This document shows positions 37,234-47,141 of a DNA stretch of 64,000 nucleotides, one piece after another (within the stretch, counting starts at the first letter, position 1; each line of letters opens with the position of its first letter). Source of the DNA: an uncultured Apibacter sp. (GTDB lineage: Bacteria; Bacteroidota; Bacteroidia; Flavobacteriales; Weeksellaceae); NCBI GenBank assembly GCA_945280365.1, contig CALYQD010000001.1, positions 248,001 to 312,000 on the forward strand, in the 5' to 3' direction. The notes beneath the pieces were generated by a model. It saw nothing but the letters and a program-made list of their open reading frames with translations. It ran no database searches and was not told where the DNA came from. A program made the translations under genes and the position numbers.

Positions 37234-38336
37234 TAAAGTTTTTAGATTTACAAAAAGTAAATCTCCAATATCAACAAGAAATAGAAGAAGAATTAATTAA
37301 TGTTTTTCGATCAGGTTGGTACCTCCTTGGAGATAGAGTAAAAACGTTTGAAAATAATCTTTCAAATTATATAAAATCAAAATATGTAATTGGGGTAGGT
37401 AATGGCTTAGATGCATTACGCTTGATTCTAAAAGGGTATTTAGAGCTAGGAGTTATGGAGCATGGAGATGAAGTAATAGTTCCTGCAAATACCTATATAG
37501 CCTCAGTATTATCAATTTCAGAAAATGGTTTAATTCCTGTTTTTGTAGAACCGGATCCATATAATTTTAATATCGATATTTCAAAAATTCAAGAAAGTAT
37601 TACATCAAAAACTAAAGCAATTATGATTGTTCATCTTTATGGACAAGCAGTTTTTTCTGAGGAATTAAAATTATTAGCTCAAAAATATAAACTAAAAATT
37701 ATTGAGGATAATGCTCAAGCTATAGGAGCAGAATGGAAAGGAAATAAGACAGGTAATTTAGGAGATGCCGCGGGTTTTAGTTTTTACCCTGGAAAGAATT
37801 TAGGGGCTTTAGGAGATGCCGGAGCAGTAAGCACAAATGATGCTGAATTAGCGCAAACAATAAAAGCTTTAGCAAATTATGGGTCACAAAAAAAATATAT
37901 AAATAAATATCGAGGAGTAAATAGTAGATTAGATGAAATCCAAGCAGCTGTGTTAAATATTAAATTAAAATATATAGATCAGAACAATCAAAAAAGAAGA
38001 GAGGTTGCCAATTACTATTTACAAAATATAAAAAATTCAAAAATTGAACTACCAAAAATTGAAGATTGCTTGAAAAATAAAGAACATGTTTGGCATTTGT
38101 TTGTTATAAAATCGAAATATAGGGATAATTTAAAAGAATATCTACGAAATAATAATATACAAACATTAATTCACTATCCTATTCCTCCTTATAAACAAGA
38201 AGCCTATTCAATATACGGTCAATTACAATTTCCGATTACAGAAACATTAAGTAAAGAAGTATTAAGTTTACCAATAAGTTCACAAATAACACAAGAAGAA
38301 CTTACTAAAGTAATTATTCATTTAAATCAATTTTAA
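37230..38336 (+). CDS. Sugar aminotransferase, DegT/DnrJ/EryC1 family (FdtB/QdtB type)
   Basis: A 368-residue PLP enzyme that transfers an amino group to C3 of the keto sugar made by the FdtA/QdtA protein. [12 protein letters not shown] is the phosphate loop, [11 protein letters not shown] holds the PLP Asp, and [15 protein letters not shown] the catalytic Lys. A frame open from 37167 overlaps the acetyltransferase gene; ATG 37230 ([13 protein letters not shown]), overlapping its stop by 4 bases, gives the family N terminus. Confidence 0.9.
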   Translation: MIKFLDLQKVNLQYQQEIEEELINVFRSGWYLLGDRVKTFENNLSNYIKSKYVIGVGNGLDALRLILKGYLELGVMEHGDEVIVPANTYIASVLSISENGLIPVFVEPDPYNFNIDISKIQESITSKTKAIMIVHLYGQAVFSEELKLLAQKYKLKIIEDNAQAIGAEWKGNKTGNLGDAAGFSFYPGKNLGALGDAGAVSTNDAELAQTIKALANYGSQKKYINKYRGVNSRLDEIQAAVLNIKLKYIDQNNQKRREVANYYLQNIKNSKIELPKIEDCLKNKEHVWHLFVIKSKYRDNLKEYLRNNNIQTLIHYPIPPYKQEAYSIYGQLQFPITETLSKEVLSLPISSQITQEELTKVIIHLNQF

Positions 38337-38343
38337 GACAGAT

Positions 38344-39318
38344 TTGAAAAAAAAATTTCCATTAGTGAGTATTGTAGCTATTAATTATAATAATAGTAAA
38401 TATGTTATAGAAACATTAGATAGTATAGCTCAACAAACTTATGAAAATATAGAGCTAATAATTGTAGATGATTGTTCTACTGATGATAGTATTGAAAAAA
38501 TTGAAAAATGGTTACTTACGTATAATAAACCTTATAAATTTATAAAACATACTAAAAATAAAGGTATATGTGTCACGATTAATGATGGGTATAGAATAGC
38601 AAAAGGGAAATACATTTCCTCTATAGCTACTGATGACATAATGTTACCCCAAAAAACTGAAATACAAGTACAGTTTTTAGAAAATACAAAAGAAGAAGTA
38701 GGAATGATTTTTTCAGATGCTTATCTTATTGATGAACATTCTAATCCTATGAGGAATACTTTCATACAAAAATATAAACCAGATTTATTTCATTTTAACT
38801 TCGAAATTACTTATAAAAATTTACTAAAAGGTAACTTTATACCAGCTATGTCTGTAATGATTAAGAATAAAATATTATCAGATACTGGGTATTTTGATGA
38901 AAATTTAAATTATGAAGATTACGATATGTGGCTGAGAATTGCTCAGAAATATGAAATATTTTATTCAGAATTTATTTCAGTTAACTATAGAGTTCATAAA
39001 AGTAGCCTTTCACAAAAATTTTCAAGTGATAAGTGGGCCATAGATGATATCAAAATATATACTAAACATAGAAATAATTCTCCAATAGCAGAATATTTAC
39101 TTAATAATTTAATAAAAGAATCATTTACTAAAAATAACAAAAATGTATACGAATATCTAAAAAATAAAAAGATAAATAAACGAATAACATTTATGTGTAA
39201 AATCTGGGGGCTAAGAAGGATTTCGCATAAAAATAAAGTATATTTATACAATAAAATAGTTACTTTATGGTCATATTATTATAAGCTTATTGGATTATTA
39301 AGAAATGTATATAAATAA
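38344..39318 (+). CDS. Family 2 glycosyltransferase
   Basis: A 324-residue GT2 with VSIVAINYNNSKYVIETLDSI, LIIVDDCSTDDSIE and a D-rich metal site (SSIATDDIM). Acceptor-side residues NYEDYDMWLRIAQKY match GT2s of polysaccharide loci. The start is TTG (MKKKFPLVSIVAI), 7 bases after the aminotransferase gene; no ATG lies near the domain start. The sugar transferred is unknown. Confidence 0.87.
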   Translation: MKKKFPLVSIVAINYNNSKYVIETLDSIAQQTYENIELIIVDDCSTDDSIEKIEKWLLTYNKPYKFIKHTKNKGICVTINDGYRIAKGKYISSIATDDIMLPQKTEIQVQFLENTKEEVGMIFSDAYLIDEHSNPMRNTFIQKYKPDLFHFNFEITYKNLLKGNFIPAMSVMIKNKILSDTGYFDENLNYEDYDMWLRIAQKYEIFYSEFISVNYRVHKSSLSQKFSSDKWAIDDIKIYTKHRNNSPIAEYLLNNLIKESFTKNNKNVYEYLKNKKINKRITFMCKIWGLRRISHKNKVYLYNKIVTLWSYYYKLIGLLRNVYK

Positions 39319-39828
39319 TTGAAAAAAAATAACATAAATTTAAGAAAATAACATTATGCTTTTATCTTTGATAATTATATAAAAAATATTAAAATAGCGT
39401 AGAAAATTAAATTAAACAATATTTCCGATAAAAAATATATTATATTCTGAAAGCCAATTATCTTCTATACAATTAATTTATGATAAAGATTTTTAATTAA
39501 TAAGTAAATAACTTATCTTATTTATATTTAATGATATAATTCAAATATAATGACTGAAATTATTAATTTATAAAAACATTATTTATCTAAAAATATTTAT
39601 TGAAAAATTATTAAAACAAACTTTTTCAATAGAATTTTTTTTATTATAAAATGAGAATATTAAAAAAGTTATATAAAAAATTAGTAAATAAAAATATTTA
39701 TTAACTCATATAATAAAAATAATATTGAATAAATAATTTTATAATATTAAAAAAATATAAATTGTTATTCATGTAAAAATTATTAAATTCATATATTTAA
39801 AGATATATAGTGTAAATAGAATTAACAT
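39319..39828. other. Very AT-rich gap of about 510 bases, no gene seen
   Basis: Composition is extreme (long A/T runs) and no frame longer than about 25 codons was noted. No tRNA, hairpin terminator or IS ends are visible. It probably separates transcripts or marks a deleted gene. Confidence 0.5.
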
Positions 39829-40704
39829 ATGATATCAATTATAGTTTCTTCATACAATAAAAAATATTTTCAATCATTTAGTAAAAGTGTCAAAGAAACT
39901 ATTGGGGATGGTGTTTCATATGAAATTATTGATATTTGGAATCCAGGTAAAATAGGGATATGTTATGCATATAATCAGGGTGCTAATCAAGCTAAATATG
40001 ATAATTTACTTTTTATTCATGAAGATACTCTTTTTATAACAAAAGACTGGGGAAATAGATTATTAAATTTATTATATGATAAAAATATAGGAGTAGTAGG
40101 AGTTGCAGGATCTTCTTATGTTCCGAATGTACCAGCATTTTGGTGGGGGCTGAATGAAATATGTTTTTATAATTTAGTCCAATCCGATCAGAAAGATGAG
40201 AAAATAATAATCTATAAATTAGATAAAAAATACGGAGGTAAAAAAAAAGTATATTCGTTAGATGGCGTTTTTTTAGCATGCAGAAAAAAGGTATATCTTG
40301 AATTTCAATTTAATAACAATTTAAAAGGATTTCATGGTTATGACATAGACTTTTCACTGCGCGTGGCCTCAAAATATATCAATATAGTAACAGGAGAAAT
40401 ACTTATAAAACATTTTTCATACGGAAATCTTTCTCAAGATTGGTTTACCGAAATAATTAATATACGAAATAATTATATAATACCTAAGGATCAAATAAAT
40501 AATAAAGAATATGAAATAAAGAAATATTTTGTATTTATTGATTATTTATCTAAATATAAATATCCTTTTTTTTGGTCATTAAATAAGCAGATAAAATATT
40601 TAAGTGTACAAAAATTAGGAATAAAAGGCTTTTTAAAAGTAAATATTAAAATTCTTAAGTATATTAAATTTTTTATTTTAAAAAAATTAAAATCCTGTAA
40701 ATGA
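39829..40704 (+). CDS. Glycosyltransferase (GT2-like, nucleotide-diphospho-sugar transferase fold)
   Basis: The 291-residue protein starts ISIIVSSYNKKYF and has LFIHEDTLFITKDWG (an HED variant of the DxD site), GVAGSSYVP, and SLDGVFLACRKK followed by HGYDIDFSLRV, as in GT2 enzymes acting on surface glycans. The C terminus is very Lys/Ile-rich. Its end overlaps the next gene by 4 bases. Substrate unknown. Confidence 0.78.
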   Translation: MISIIVSSYNKKYFQSFSKSVKETIGDGVSYEIIDIWNPGKIGICYAYNQGANQAKYDNLLFIHEDTLFITKDWGNRLLNLLYDKNIGVVGVAGSSYVPNVPAFWWGLNEICFYNLVQSDQKDEKIIIYKLDKKYGGKKKVYSLDGVFLACRKKVYLEFQFNNNLKGFHGYDIDFSLRVASKYINIVTGEILIKHFSYGNLSQDWFTEIINIRNNYIIPKDQINNKEYEIKKYFVFIDYLSKYKYPFFWSLNKQIKYLSVQKLGIKGFLKVNIKILKYIKFFILKKLKSCK

Positions 40705-41636
40705 AGAGAAATATATTTGCTATAATTGTTATCTATAATGGAATGCAGAAACATTGGATACAGAAATGTTTTGATTCATTATTAAAATCAACTTTAAAGA
40801 TAAATATTATAGCCATTGACAATGTATCAACTGATGAAAGTGTGGATTTTATTAAAAAAAACTATCCAACAATAGAGCTCATAGAAAATAAATCAAATGA
40901 AGGTTTTGGAAAAGCGAATAATATAGGAATAAAAAAAGCTTATGATAGAGGAGCAGATTATTTCTTTTTACTTAATCAGGATGCATGGGTAGAATATAAC
41001 ACAGTGGAAATATTAATTAAAAATAGCCATAAAAATCCGGACTATGGAATTATAAGTCCTTTGCATATGAATGGAGAAGGAAACCTAATAGATCAGGGAT
41101 TTTACAACTGCATAAATCCTTTTAAATGCCGTGAACTTTATTCCATATTAAGCAGTCAAAAAATAAGCGATGAAGTTATTTTGAATTTTGATTTTGTTCC
41201 AGCTGCTTGTTGGTTACTACCTAAAAAAACAATTGAGAATATTGGTGGCTTTAATCCGACATTTTATCATTATGCCGAAGATGATAATTATATACATAGA
41301 GCACGATATAAATCTATGAAAATAGGAATTGTACCTTCGGTAAAAGTTTTCCATGATAGAGAAGAAAGACCTCCCCATACATATTATGATGCATTGTTAA
41401 CTAAATATAAAAGAAAAATTATATTAGACATTTCGAATCCCCTACTATCAGGAAAGAGAAAAACTATAGAGTACAGAATATTATTTTCTGATTTAGTAAG
41501 GGCGATTCTTTTTTTAGATTATAAATCAATTAAATTGGTAGGAAATAAATTTAAAATATTAACAAAAATTCAAACAAAACCAATTTTAAAAAACAGAAAA
41601 ATTTCGGAAAAAACGGGAATGAATTTTTTGCTATAA
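40701..41636 (+). CDS. GT2 glycosyltransferase (rhamnosyltransferase-like)
   Basis: The 311-residue protein has IIAIDNVSTDESVDFI, GFGKANNIGI, LLNQDAWVE (DxD-like NQD) and AEDDNYIHRARYK, all typical of WbbL-type rhamnosyltransferases and relatives. It is coupled (4-base overlap) to the preceding gene. Rhamnose is not certain, as no rmlCD genes are in the window. Confidence 0.85.
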   Translation: MKRNIFAIIVIYNGMQKHWIQKCFDSLLKSTLKINIIAIDNVSTDESVDFIKKNYPTIELIENKSNEGFGKANNIGIKKAYDRGADYFFLLNQDAWVEYNTVEILIKNSHKNPDYGIISPLHMNGEGNLIDQGFYNCINPFKCRELYSILSSQKISDEVILNFDFVPAACWLLPKKTIENIGGFNPTFYHYAEDDNYIHRARYKSMKIGIVPSVKVFHDREERPPHTYYDALLTKYKRKIILDISNPLLSGKRKTIEYRILFSDLVRAILFLDYKSIKLVGNKFKILTKIQTKPILKNRKISEKTGMNFLL

Positions 41637-42495
41637 TAGTTTATAAGAAAATCAAATTTTGATTACATTCTTAAAAATAACGGTTTGTTTTGAAATGATA
41701 GTAACAATATAAATACCTAAATATTTTTTTTGTATATTAACATCAAAAATTATTTTTTCCGTTAAATTTCGTAGAAAAAATAATTTTACATTAAGTTTTT
41801 AAATGTCAATAGTTCCTTCGAAGATATCTTTTAAGCAAACAAAAGTAGTCTAATGTTAAAATTAGGATAAATACGAATTTGTAGCTCTGATGCGATAGCA
41901 ACATTAATAACAAAGTTTATTCTTTGCACATAAATAACTAAATCTACATTGTCAAAGAAATTTATCTATTGATCTTTTCTCCATAAGGGTAAATATTTTC
42001 GATCAATTGTGTCGCATTTACATAAACATATTTTCATATGAATTAGTTTTAATTTAAAAATAAATTTATTTAATATATACTAATAAACGAATATTGAGGA
42101 AGATTAATAAAATTTTATTTATACATAAAATTATTTTCAAATATATATTTATATTAATGCCTATATTGTGTAATTATTTGAAATTTAGCATTTTATATAT
42201 TTTCGGTAAGACGTTAAGTAAACTGAACAATTAATTTAATAAAAAATAAATATATAAAAAACTTGTTTTTATTTTACAATCATAAACTTATAAGCAATGA
42301 ATGTGAATATTATAAAATAGATATGAATTTTATATTTTGTTTATTACATAAATTGGAACTAAAACAATTTTAAATTTTATTTAAATATTTATCTAATCTA
42401 AATAACATAAACTTGTTTTTTGATAATTTTGTATGAAAAAGCATAATTATAATTTATTTTTTAAATTAAACAGGGAATAAATAAATTTATTTAAT
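41637..42495. other. 859-base gap in the glycosyltransferase cluster
   Basis: No intact gene is present. Apart from the fragment near 41831-41962 it is AT-rich with stops in all frames. No inverted-repeat ends of an insertion sequence were found by eye. Confidence 0.5.
41831..41962 (-). pseudogene. Short remnant of an unidentified gene
   Basis: On the minus strand, a 43-residue fragment (NFFDNVDLVIYVQRINF then INVAIASELQIRIYPNF) has protein-like composition, unlike the AT-rich flanks, but is bounded by in-frame stops. An adjacent frame further upstream (VNATQLIENIYPYGEKI) may belong to the same lost gene. I do not recognise the family. Confidence 0.35.
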
Positions 42496-43542
42496 ATGAA
42501 CCAGCCTTTAGTTTCGATAATAGTGCCAACTTATAATGTTGAACAATATATTGAGACAGGAATAGATAGTCTATTAAATCAAACGTATCCAAACTTAGAA
42601 ATTTTAATTGTTGATGATTTATCTACTGATAGGACTGTTGATATAATAAAACATAAATATTCTGAGTATCGAAAAATAAATTTAATTCAAAAGTTAGAAA
42701 ATACAGGTCCTGCTAATACTCGAAATATTGGTATTTCACAAGCAAAAGGAAAATATATTGCATTATTGGATGGGGATGATTATTATGATAAGGATAAAAT
42801 TGCAAAACAAGTCCAATGGATGGAATCAAATCCTGATGTAACAGTATGTTCTACTTTCTTAAAAACCTTTGAGTTAGAAGAAAAAGTAATTAAGTTTTCA
42901 TTATTTCATTCAGAAATAAAAGATCAGGTATTGCTAGGATGTCCCATAGCCCATGCTGCATCTATGTTTAGAGCAACTTTTTTAAAAGAGAATAATTTAT
43001 GGTATAATGAAAATTTGCGTTTCTCCGAAGACTATGAATTTTTTATTAGAATATTGGAGAAAGGAGGAAAATTGATAACTATTCCGGAAGGATTATACAA
43101 TTATAGAATTACCGGAAATCAAGCTTCCTTTATAAGGAAGAAAAATAAGATAATAAAAAATAAAAATCAAGAAGAAATTTCAAAAAATCTTCATTATAAA
43201 GTGTTAAATAAATTAATAGAGGAAAACTCTGGATTATATAATCAAAAATGGATTGATGCTTTATTAGTGCATCAAGTTTTAAGAAATTTTGGTGATTTAA
43301 AGGAATTTATTATTTGGGCGAAAAAATTAATTAAATATAATGAAGAAAAAGGATGTCCGTTTAATTCTAAATTTTTAGAAAAAATTTATAAGAAAAGTGT
43401 TTTAGGATATTTTCTTGCTCAAAAACAGTTATCATGGAAAGTGCTTTATCAATACATATTAACTTATCCTTATTGTGCTAAATTAAATTTAAATTATCAG
43501 ATGAAATACATCATTAAATCTTTGTTGTTTTTAAAGCACTAA
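42496..43542 (+). CDS. Family 2 glycosyltransferase
   Basis: A 348-residue GT2: PLVSIIVPTYNVEQYIETGIDSLLNQ, LIVDDLSTDRT, ALLDGDDYYDKDKI (DGDD metal site) and FSEDYEFFIRILEKGG. The C-terminal 100 residues are helical and basic. It converges on the minus-strand GT2 (11-base gap). Acceptor and donor unknown. Confidence 0.88.
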   Translation: MNQPLVSIIVPTYNVEQYIETGIDSLLNQTYPNLEILIVDDLSTDRTVDIIKHKYSEYRKINLIQKLENTGPANTRNIGISQAKGKYIALLDGDDYYDKDKIAKQVQWMESNPDVTVCSTFLKTFELEEKVIKFSLFHSEIKDQVLLGCPIAHAASMFRATFLKENNLWYNENLRFSEDYEFFIRILEKGGKLITIPEGLYNYRITGNQASFIRKKNKIIKNKNQEEISKNLHYKVLNKLIEENSGLYNQKWIDALLVHQVLRNFGDLKEFIIWAKKLIKYNEEKGCPFNSKFLEKIYKKSVLGYFLAQKQLSWKVLYQYILTYPYCAKLNLNYQMKYIIKSLLFLKH

Positions 43543-43553
43543 TTATTAAACAC

Positions 43554-44552
43554 TTATTCTCTTTCATATCTCCATTTAAATAATCTATATCCAATTGTAA
43601 GGGGTAAATTTTGGAAAAAATTTTTCTTCTTTTGATCTTTTGAAAAAAATGAAGAAAAATAATTAACAAATGATAGTGAAGGAGCCTTTTTTAATCGTTG
43701 ATAATTTTGTTTCCAGTAGGTAGTATCGTTTTTCATAAATTTCCATTGCATAGAAAGGGTAGTTTCCTTAAAAGAAATGATGTGTTTAAGCATAAATTTT
43801 CTTCTTAATGGACCTGATTCCTTATAAGCTTTCGTAAAATACTCCATGATGGTCTGATGATTTTCAAAATTTCTTTTAGTTTTATTAAAAATTATAGATT
43901 CTCCATGTAAATAATAAAAATAAGTAGTTTTATGTAAAAAGGCAATGTTTTCAAGTTTTAAAGCAGTGTGAAAAGACCATAGCTCATCTTGCGAATACAA
44001 GCCTTTGATGAAATAGATCTTATTTTTTCTAAAAAAATCTACTTTAAAAAGCTTATTCCAAGCACTTACAGGCCAGAAACCTTTACAGAAATGTTCAAAT
44101 ATGTTATCATTACCTTCAAGATAAGTAAGGGAATGAATAAAAGGAAAAATTTTATATTCAATATTTTTAAAGGTGTTCTTTGCCAAAGTTTCCCCTACAG
44201 CAATAGTGCATTTAGTTTTGGAAATTAACTCAAATAATTCTGTAATACAATTGGGAGAAATAGTATCATCAGAATCTAAAAAAAATAAGTATTCGCCTTT
44301 TGCTTGATCAATTCCCGTATTTCTAACTACAGACAAACCTTGATTGGATTCATGTTCAACAATTCGTATTTTGTCCATATGATTAGATTGAATTTCTTTT
44401 ATAATATGAGAACTTGAATCATTTCCCTTATCATCTACCAATAAAATTTCTATATTAGGGTAGGTTTGTTGTAGAACAGAATTAATACTACGTTCAATAT
44501 ATTTTTCGCAATTATAGACAGGAATAGAAACTGTGATTAAAGGATACATCAT
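43554..44552 (-). CDS. Family 2 glycosyltransferase
   Basis: The 332-residue GT2 begins MMYPLITVSIPVYNCEKY, with LLVDDKGNDSSSH, FLDSDDTISPNC (metal site) and SQDELWSFHTALK. A longer frame from 44606 would overlap the dehydrogenase gene by 46 bases; ATG 44552 (or 44549) leaves an 8-base gap and gives the standard N terminus. Last gene of the minus-strand unit 46932-43554. Confidence 0.87.
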   Translation of the reverse strand: MMYPLITVSIPVYNCEKYIERSINSVLQQTYPNIEILLVDDKGNDSSSHIIKEIQSNHMDKIRIVEHESNQGLSVVRNTGIDQAKGEYLFFLDSDDTISPNCITELFELISKTKCTIAVGETLAKNTFKNIEYKIFPFIHSLTYLEGNDNIFEHFCKGFWPVSAWNKLFKVDFFRKNKIYFIKGLYSQDELWSFHTALKLENIAFLHKTTYFYYLHGESIIFNKTKRNFENHQTIMEYFTKAYKESGPLRRKFMLKHIISFKETTLSMQWKFMKNDTTYWKQNYQRLKKAPSLSFVNYFSSFFSKDQKKKNFFQNLPLTIGYRLFKWRYERE

Positions 44553-44560
44553 AAAATTTT

Positions 44561-45874
44561 TTATAATCGGGAATCTACAAGATCTCTGTCTAAGAAAGAT
44601 TTGCAATCATAAATAACAGAATTTTCTTTACAATATTTTTTGATATTTAGATCTTTAAATTCTTGATGAGGAACAGCTAATATTATAGTATCAAATTTTT
44701 CCGATTCAGGAATCTTGTTAAATATATCTAAACCATATTCACATTTAACTTCTTCAGAATTAGCTAAAGGATCACATATTGATATATTTAAATCATATTC
44801 ATGTAAGCATTTGACAATTGAAGCAACTTTAGTATTCCTTACATCAGGGCAATTTTCTTTAAAAGTAAAACCTAAAATTAAGATAGAAGAATTATTAATG
44901 ACAATATCTTTTTTAATCATTAATTTAATTACTTCTGAAGCAATATAAGAAGGCATCGAATCATTTAATCGTCTTCCGGCAAGAATGATCTCAGAATGAT
45001 ATCCGATTTCCATAGCCTTTTGTACTAAATAATAGGGATCTACGCCTATACAATAGCCGCCGACTAATCCAGGCCTAAAGGGTATAAAATTCCATTTAGT
45101 TCCGGCAGCTTCCAGAACTTCTGTTGTATCTATACCTAATAAATTAAATATTTTTGCCAATTCATTTACAAAGGCAATATTAATATCTCGTTGAGAATTT
45201 TCAATTATTTTAGCAGATTCAGCTATTATAATGCTACTTGCTTGATAAGTACCTGCAGTAATAATGGAGTCATATAAATAAGTAACAAACTCAGCAACCT
45301 CCGGAGTTGAACCCGAAGTTACCTTTTTTATGTGGGTTAATGTGTTTACCTTATCTCCTGGATTTATTCTTTCAGGAGAATATCCGGCAAAAAAATCAAT
45401 GTTATATTTCAGTCCTGATACTTCTTCAATAATAGGTATACATTTTTCTTCAGTACAACCAGGGTAAGTAGTAGATTCGTAAATAACAATATCTCCCTTT
45501 TTTATTACTTTTCCTACTGTAGAACTAGCAGATAATAAAGGTGATAAATCCGGTCTATTAGAAGAATCTACGGGCGTCGGTACGGTAACAATATAGATAG
45601 TTGAATCTTTAATATCACTGCTATCATGAGTAGGGTAAAAACCGTTTTTATTATCTAAGCTTTGTATGGAATTGACTAAAACTTTAGCTATTTCTTCTGA
45701 AGAAACTTCTAATGTAATGTCTTCATGGTTAATTAATTGAGAGACTCTATTAGAAGATATATCAAAGCCTATCACCTTATATTTTTTTGCAAATTCTAAG
45801 GCTAATGGCAATCCAACATATCCTAAACCGATAATGCAAATTTTTAAATTTTCAGTTGAAAAGCTCATAATCAT
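44561..45874 (-). CDS. UDP-sugar dehydrogenase, WbpO/TviB-like
   Basis: The 437-residue nucleotide-sugar dehydrogenase has CIIGLGYVGLPLALEFAKKY, TYPGCTEE, YSPERINPGDK, and PGLVGGYCIGVDPYY with the catalytic Cys. These features place it with enzymes that oxidise UDP-GlcNAc/GalNAc-type sugars rather than UDP-glucose, complementing Ugd at 29045. The ATG at 45874 avoids overlap with the epimerase stop; ATG 45868 is also possible. Confidence 0.88.
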   Translation of the reverse strand: MIMSFSTENLKICIIGLGYVGLPLALEFAKKYKVIGFDISSNRVSQLINHEDITLEVSSEEIAKVLVNSIQSLDNKNGFYPTHDSSDIKDSTIYIVTVPTPVDSSNRPDLSPLLSASSTVGKVIKKGDIVIYESTTYPGCTEEKCIPIIEEVSGLKYNIDFFAGYSPERINPGDKVNTLTHIKKVTSGSTPEVAEFVTYLYDSIITAGTYQASSIIIAESAKIIENSQRDINIAFVNELAKIFNLLGIDTTEVLEAAGTKWNFIPFRPGLVGGYCIGVDPYYLVQKAMEIGYHSEIILAGRRLNDSMPSYIASEVIKLMIKKDIVINNSSILILGFTFKENCPDVRNTKVASIVKCLHEYDLNISICDPLANSEEVKCEYGLDIFNKIPESEKFDTIILAVPHQEFKDLNIKKYCKENSVIYDCKSFLDRDLVDSRL

Positions 45875-45879
45875 TTCAG

Positions 45880-46932
45880 TTAAAAAGAATAAAATTCTTT
45901 GTACCAATTAATAAAATTCCTAATACCTTCCTTAACAGAAACTTCGGGCTTGTAGCCCAGTGTTTCAGCTATATCTGTCACATCGGCATAAGTAGCCGGA
46001 ACATCCCCGGGCTGTATAGGAAGTAAATTTATATGAGCTTTTATACCTAATTCTTCCTCTATGGTTTTAACAAAGCTCATAAGTTCGACTGGTTTATTAT
46101 TACCTATATTATAAATTTTATAAGGAGCCTTCGAAGAAGAAGGGTCCGGATTTTTAGGATTCCAGTTTTTATTTCTTTCAGGAGGATTATCATTGACTTT
46201 AACAACTCCTTGAATTATGTCGGAAATGTATGTGAAATCTCGCTCCATCTTTCCATAGTTGTATACATCAATAGGTCTATTTTCCAAAATAGCTTTAGTG
46301 AAAATGAAAAATGCCATATCGGGTCTACCCCATGGTCCATACACAGTAAAAAAACGTAAGCCTGTGGTTGGTATTCCAAATAAATGACTATAAGTATGTG
46401 CCATTAACTCATTGCTTTTTTTACTGGAAGCATATAAACTAACAGGATGATCAACATTATCTTTAGTAGAAAACGGTTGTTTTTCATTCAAACCATAAAC
46501 GCTGGAGCTGCTTGCGTATGTTAAATGCTTGATATCATATTTTCTACAGCATTCTAAAATAGAAAGAAAACCAGTAATATTAGAATTGATATAAGCTTGA
46601 GGATTTATTAAAGAATATCTGACTCCAGCTTGTGCGGCAAGATTAACAACTTTGTCAAAATTTTCCTTTTTAAATAATTTTTCAATATTTTCTTTATCCT
46701 CAAGATTTAATTTTATAAAAGAAAAATTTTGAAATTTAGAACTTAATATCAGTTTATTATATTCAATATCTGATTTTTCGATACCTAAATTCTTCAGTCT
46801 TCCATATTTTAAAGAAACATCATAATAATCATTAATGTTATCTAATCCGATTATATCATCTCCTCGATTAGCTAAATATTCGGATAAATAAAAGCCAATA
46901 AAACCTGCTGACCCAGTAATAAGGATTTTCAT
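45880..46932 (-). CDS. UDP-glucuronate 4-epimerase-like NAD-dependent epimerase
   Basis: A 350-residue SDR: GSAGFIGFYLSEYLANRGD, LDNINDYYDVSLKYGRL, SSSSVYGLNEKQPF, YASSKKSNE (YxxxK) and FFTVYGPWGRPDMA. The NDYYDV...R and VYGPWGRPDMA signatures are typical of CapI-type UDP-GlcA to UDP-GalA epimerases, so its substrate could come from Ugd. WbpP-like activity on UDP-GlcNAc is the alternative. First gene of the minus-strand unit. Confidence 0.85.
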   Translation of the reverse strand: MKILITGSAGFIGFYLSEYLANRGDDIIGLDNINDYYDVSLKYGRLKNLGIEKSDIEYNKLILSSKFQNFSFIKLNLEDKENIEKLFKKENFDKVVNLAAQAGVRYSLINPQAYINSNITGFLSILECCRKYDIKHLTYASSSSVYGLNEKQPFSTKDNVDHPVSLYASSKKSNELMAHTYSHLFGIPTTGLRFFTVYGPWGRPDMAFFIFTKAILENRPIDVYNYGKMERDFTYISDIIQGVVKVNDNPPERNKNWNPKNPDPSSSKAPYKIYNIGNNKPVELMSFVKTIEEELGIKAHINLLPIQPGDVPATYADVTDIAETLGYKPEVSVKEGIRNFINWYKEFYSF

Positions 46933-47141
46933 CTAAATAAATAATTATAAACTTCACAAATATAAGTAATATTGCCTATCGCATGATCCTAATATAGAAG
47001 CTTTTTAAATTTCTAATTTAAGAAAAAATTAATTTTAAACAATAAATCTAGATACTAAAATTTGTAAAATATATAAGTAAAAAATGGATAAAATAATGTT
47101 AAGAATAAATTCTTTATGTTGTATATAGAGTTTTGTATTGT
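46933..47141. other. AT-rich spacer beside the decayed membrane-protein gene
   Basis: Together with 47991-48153 this completes the gene-free stretch between the epimerase gene and the 5'-nucleotidase pair. No promoter pair or RNA gene was seen in this part. Confidence 0.45.

Noticed and set aside
39319..39828. Possible CRISPR or tandem repeats in the AT-rich gap
   Set aside because: The similar-looking words are simple A/T runs with no regular spacing or conserved unit.
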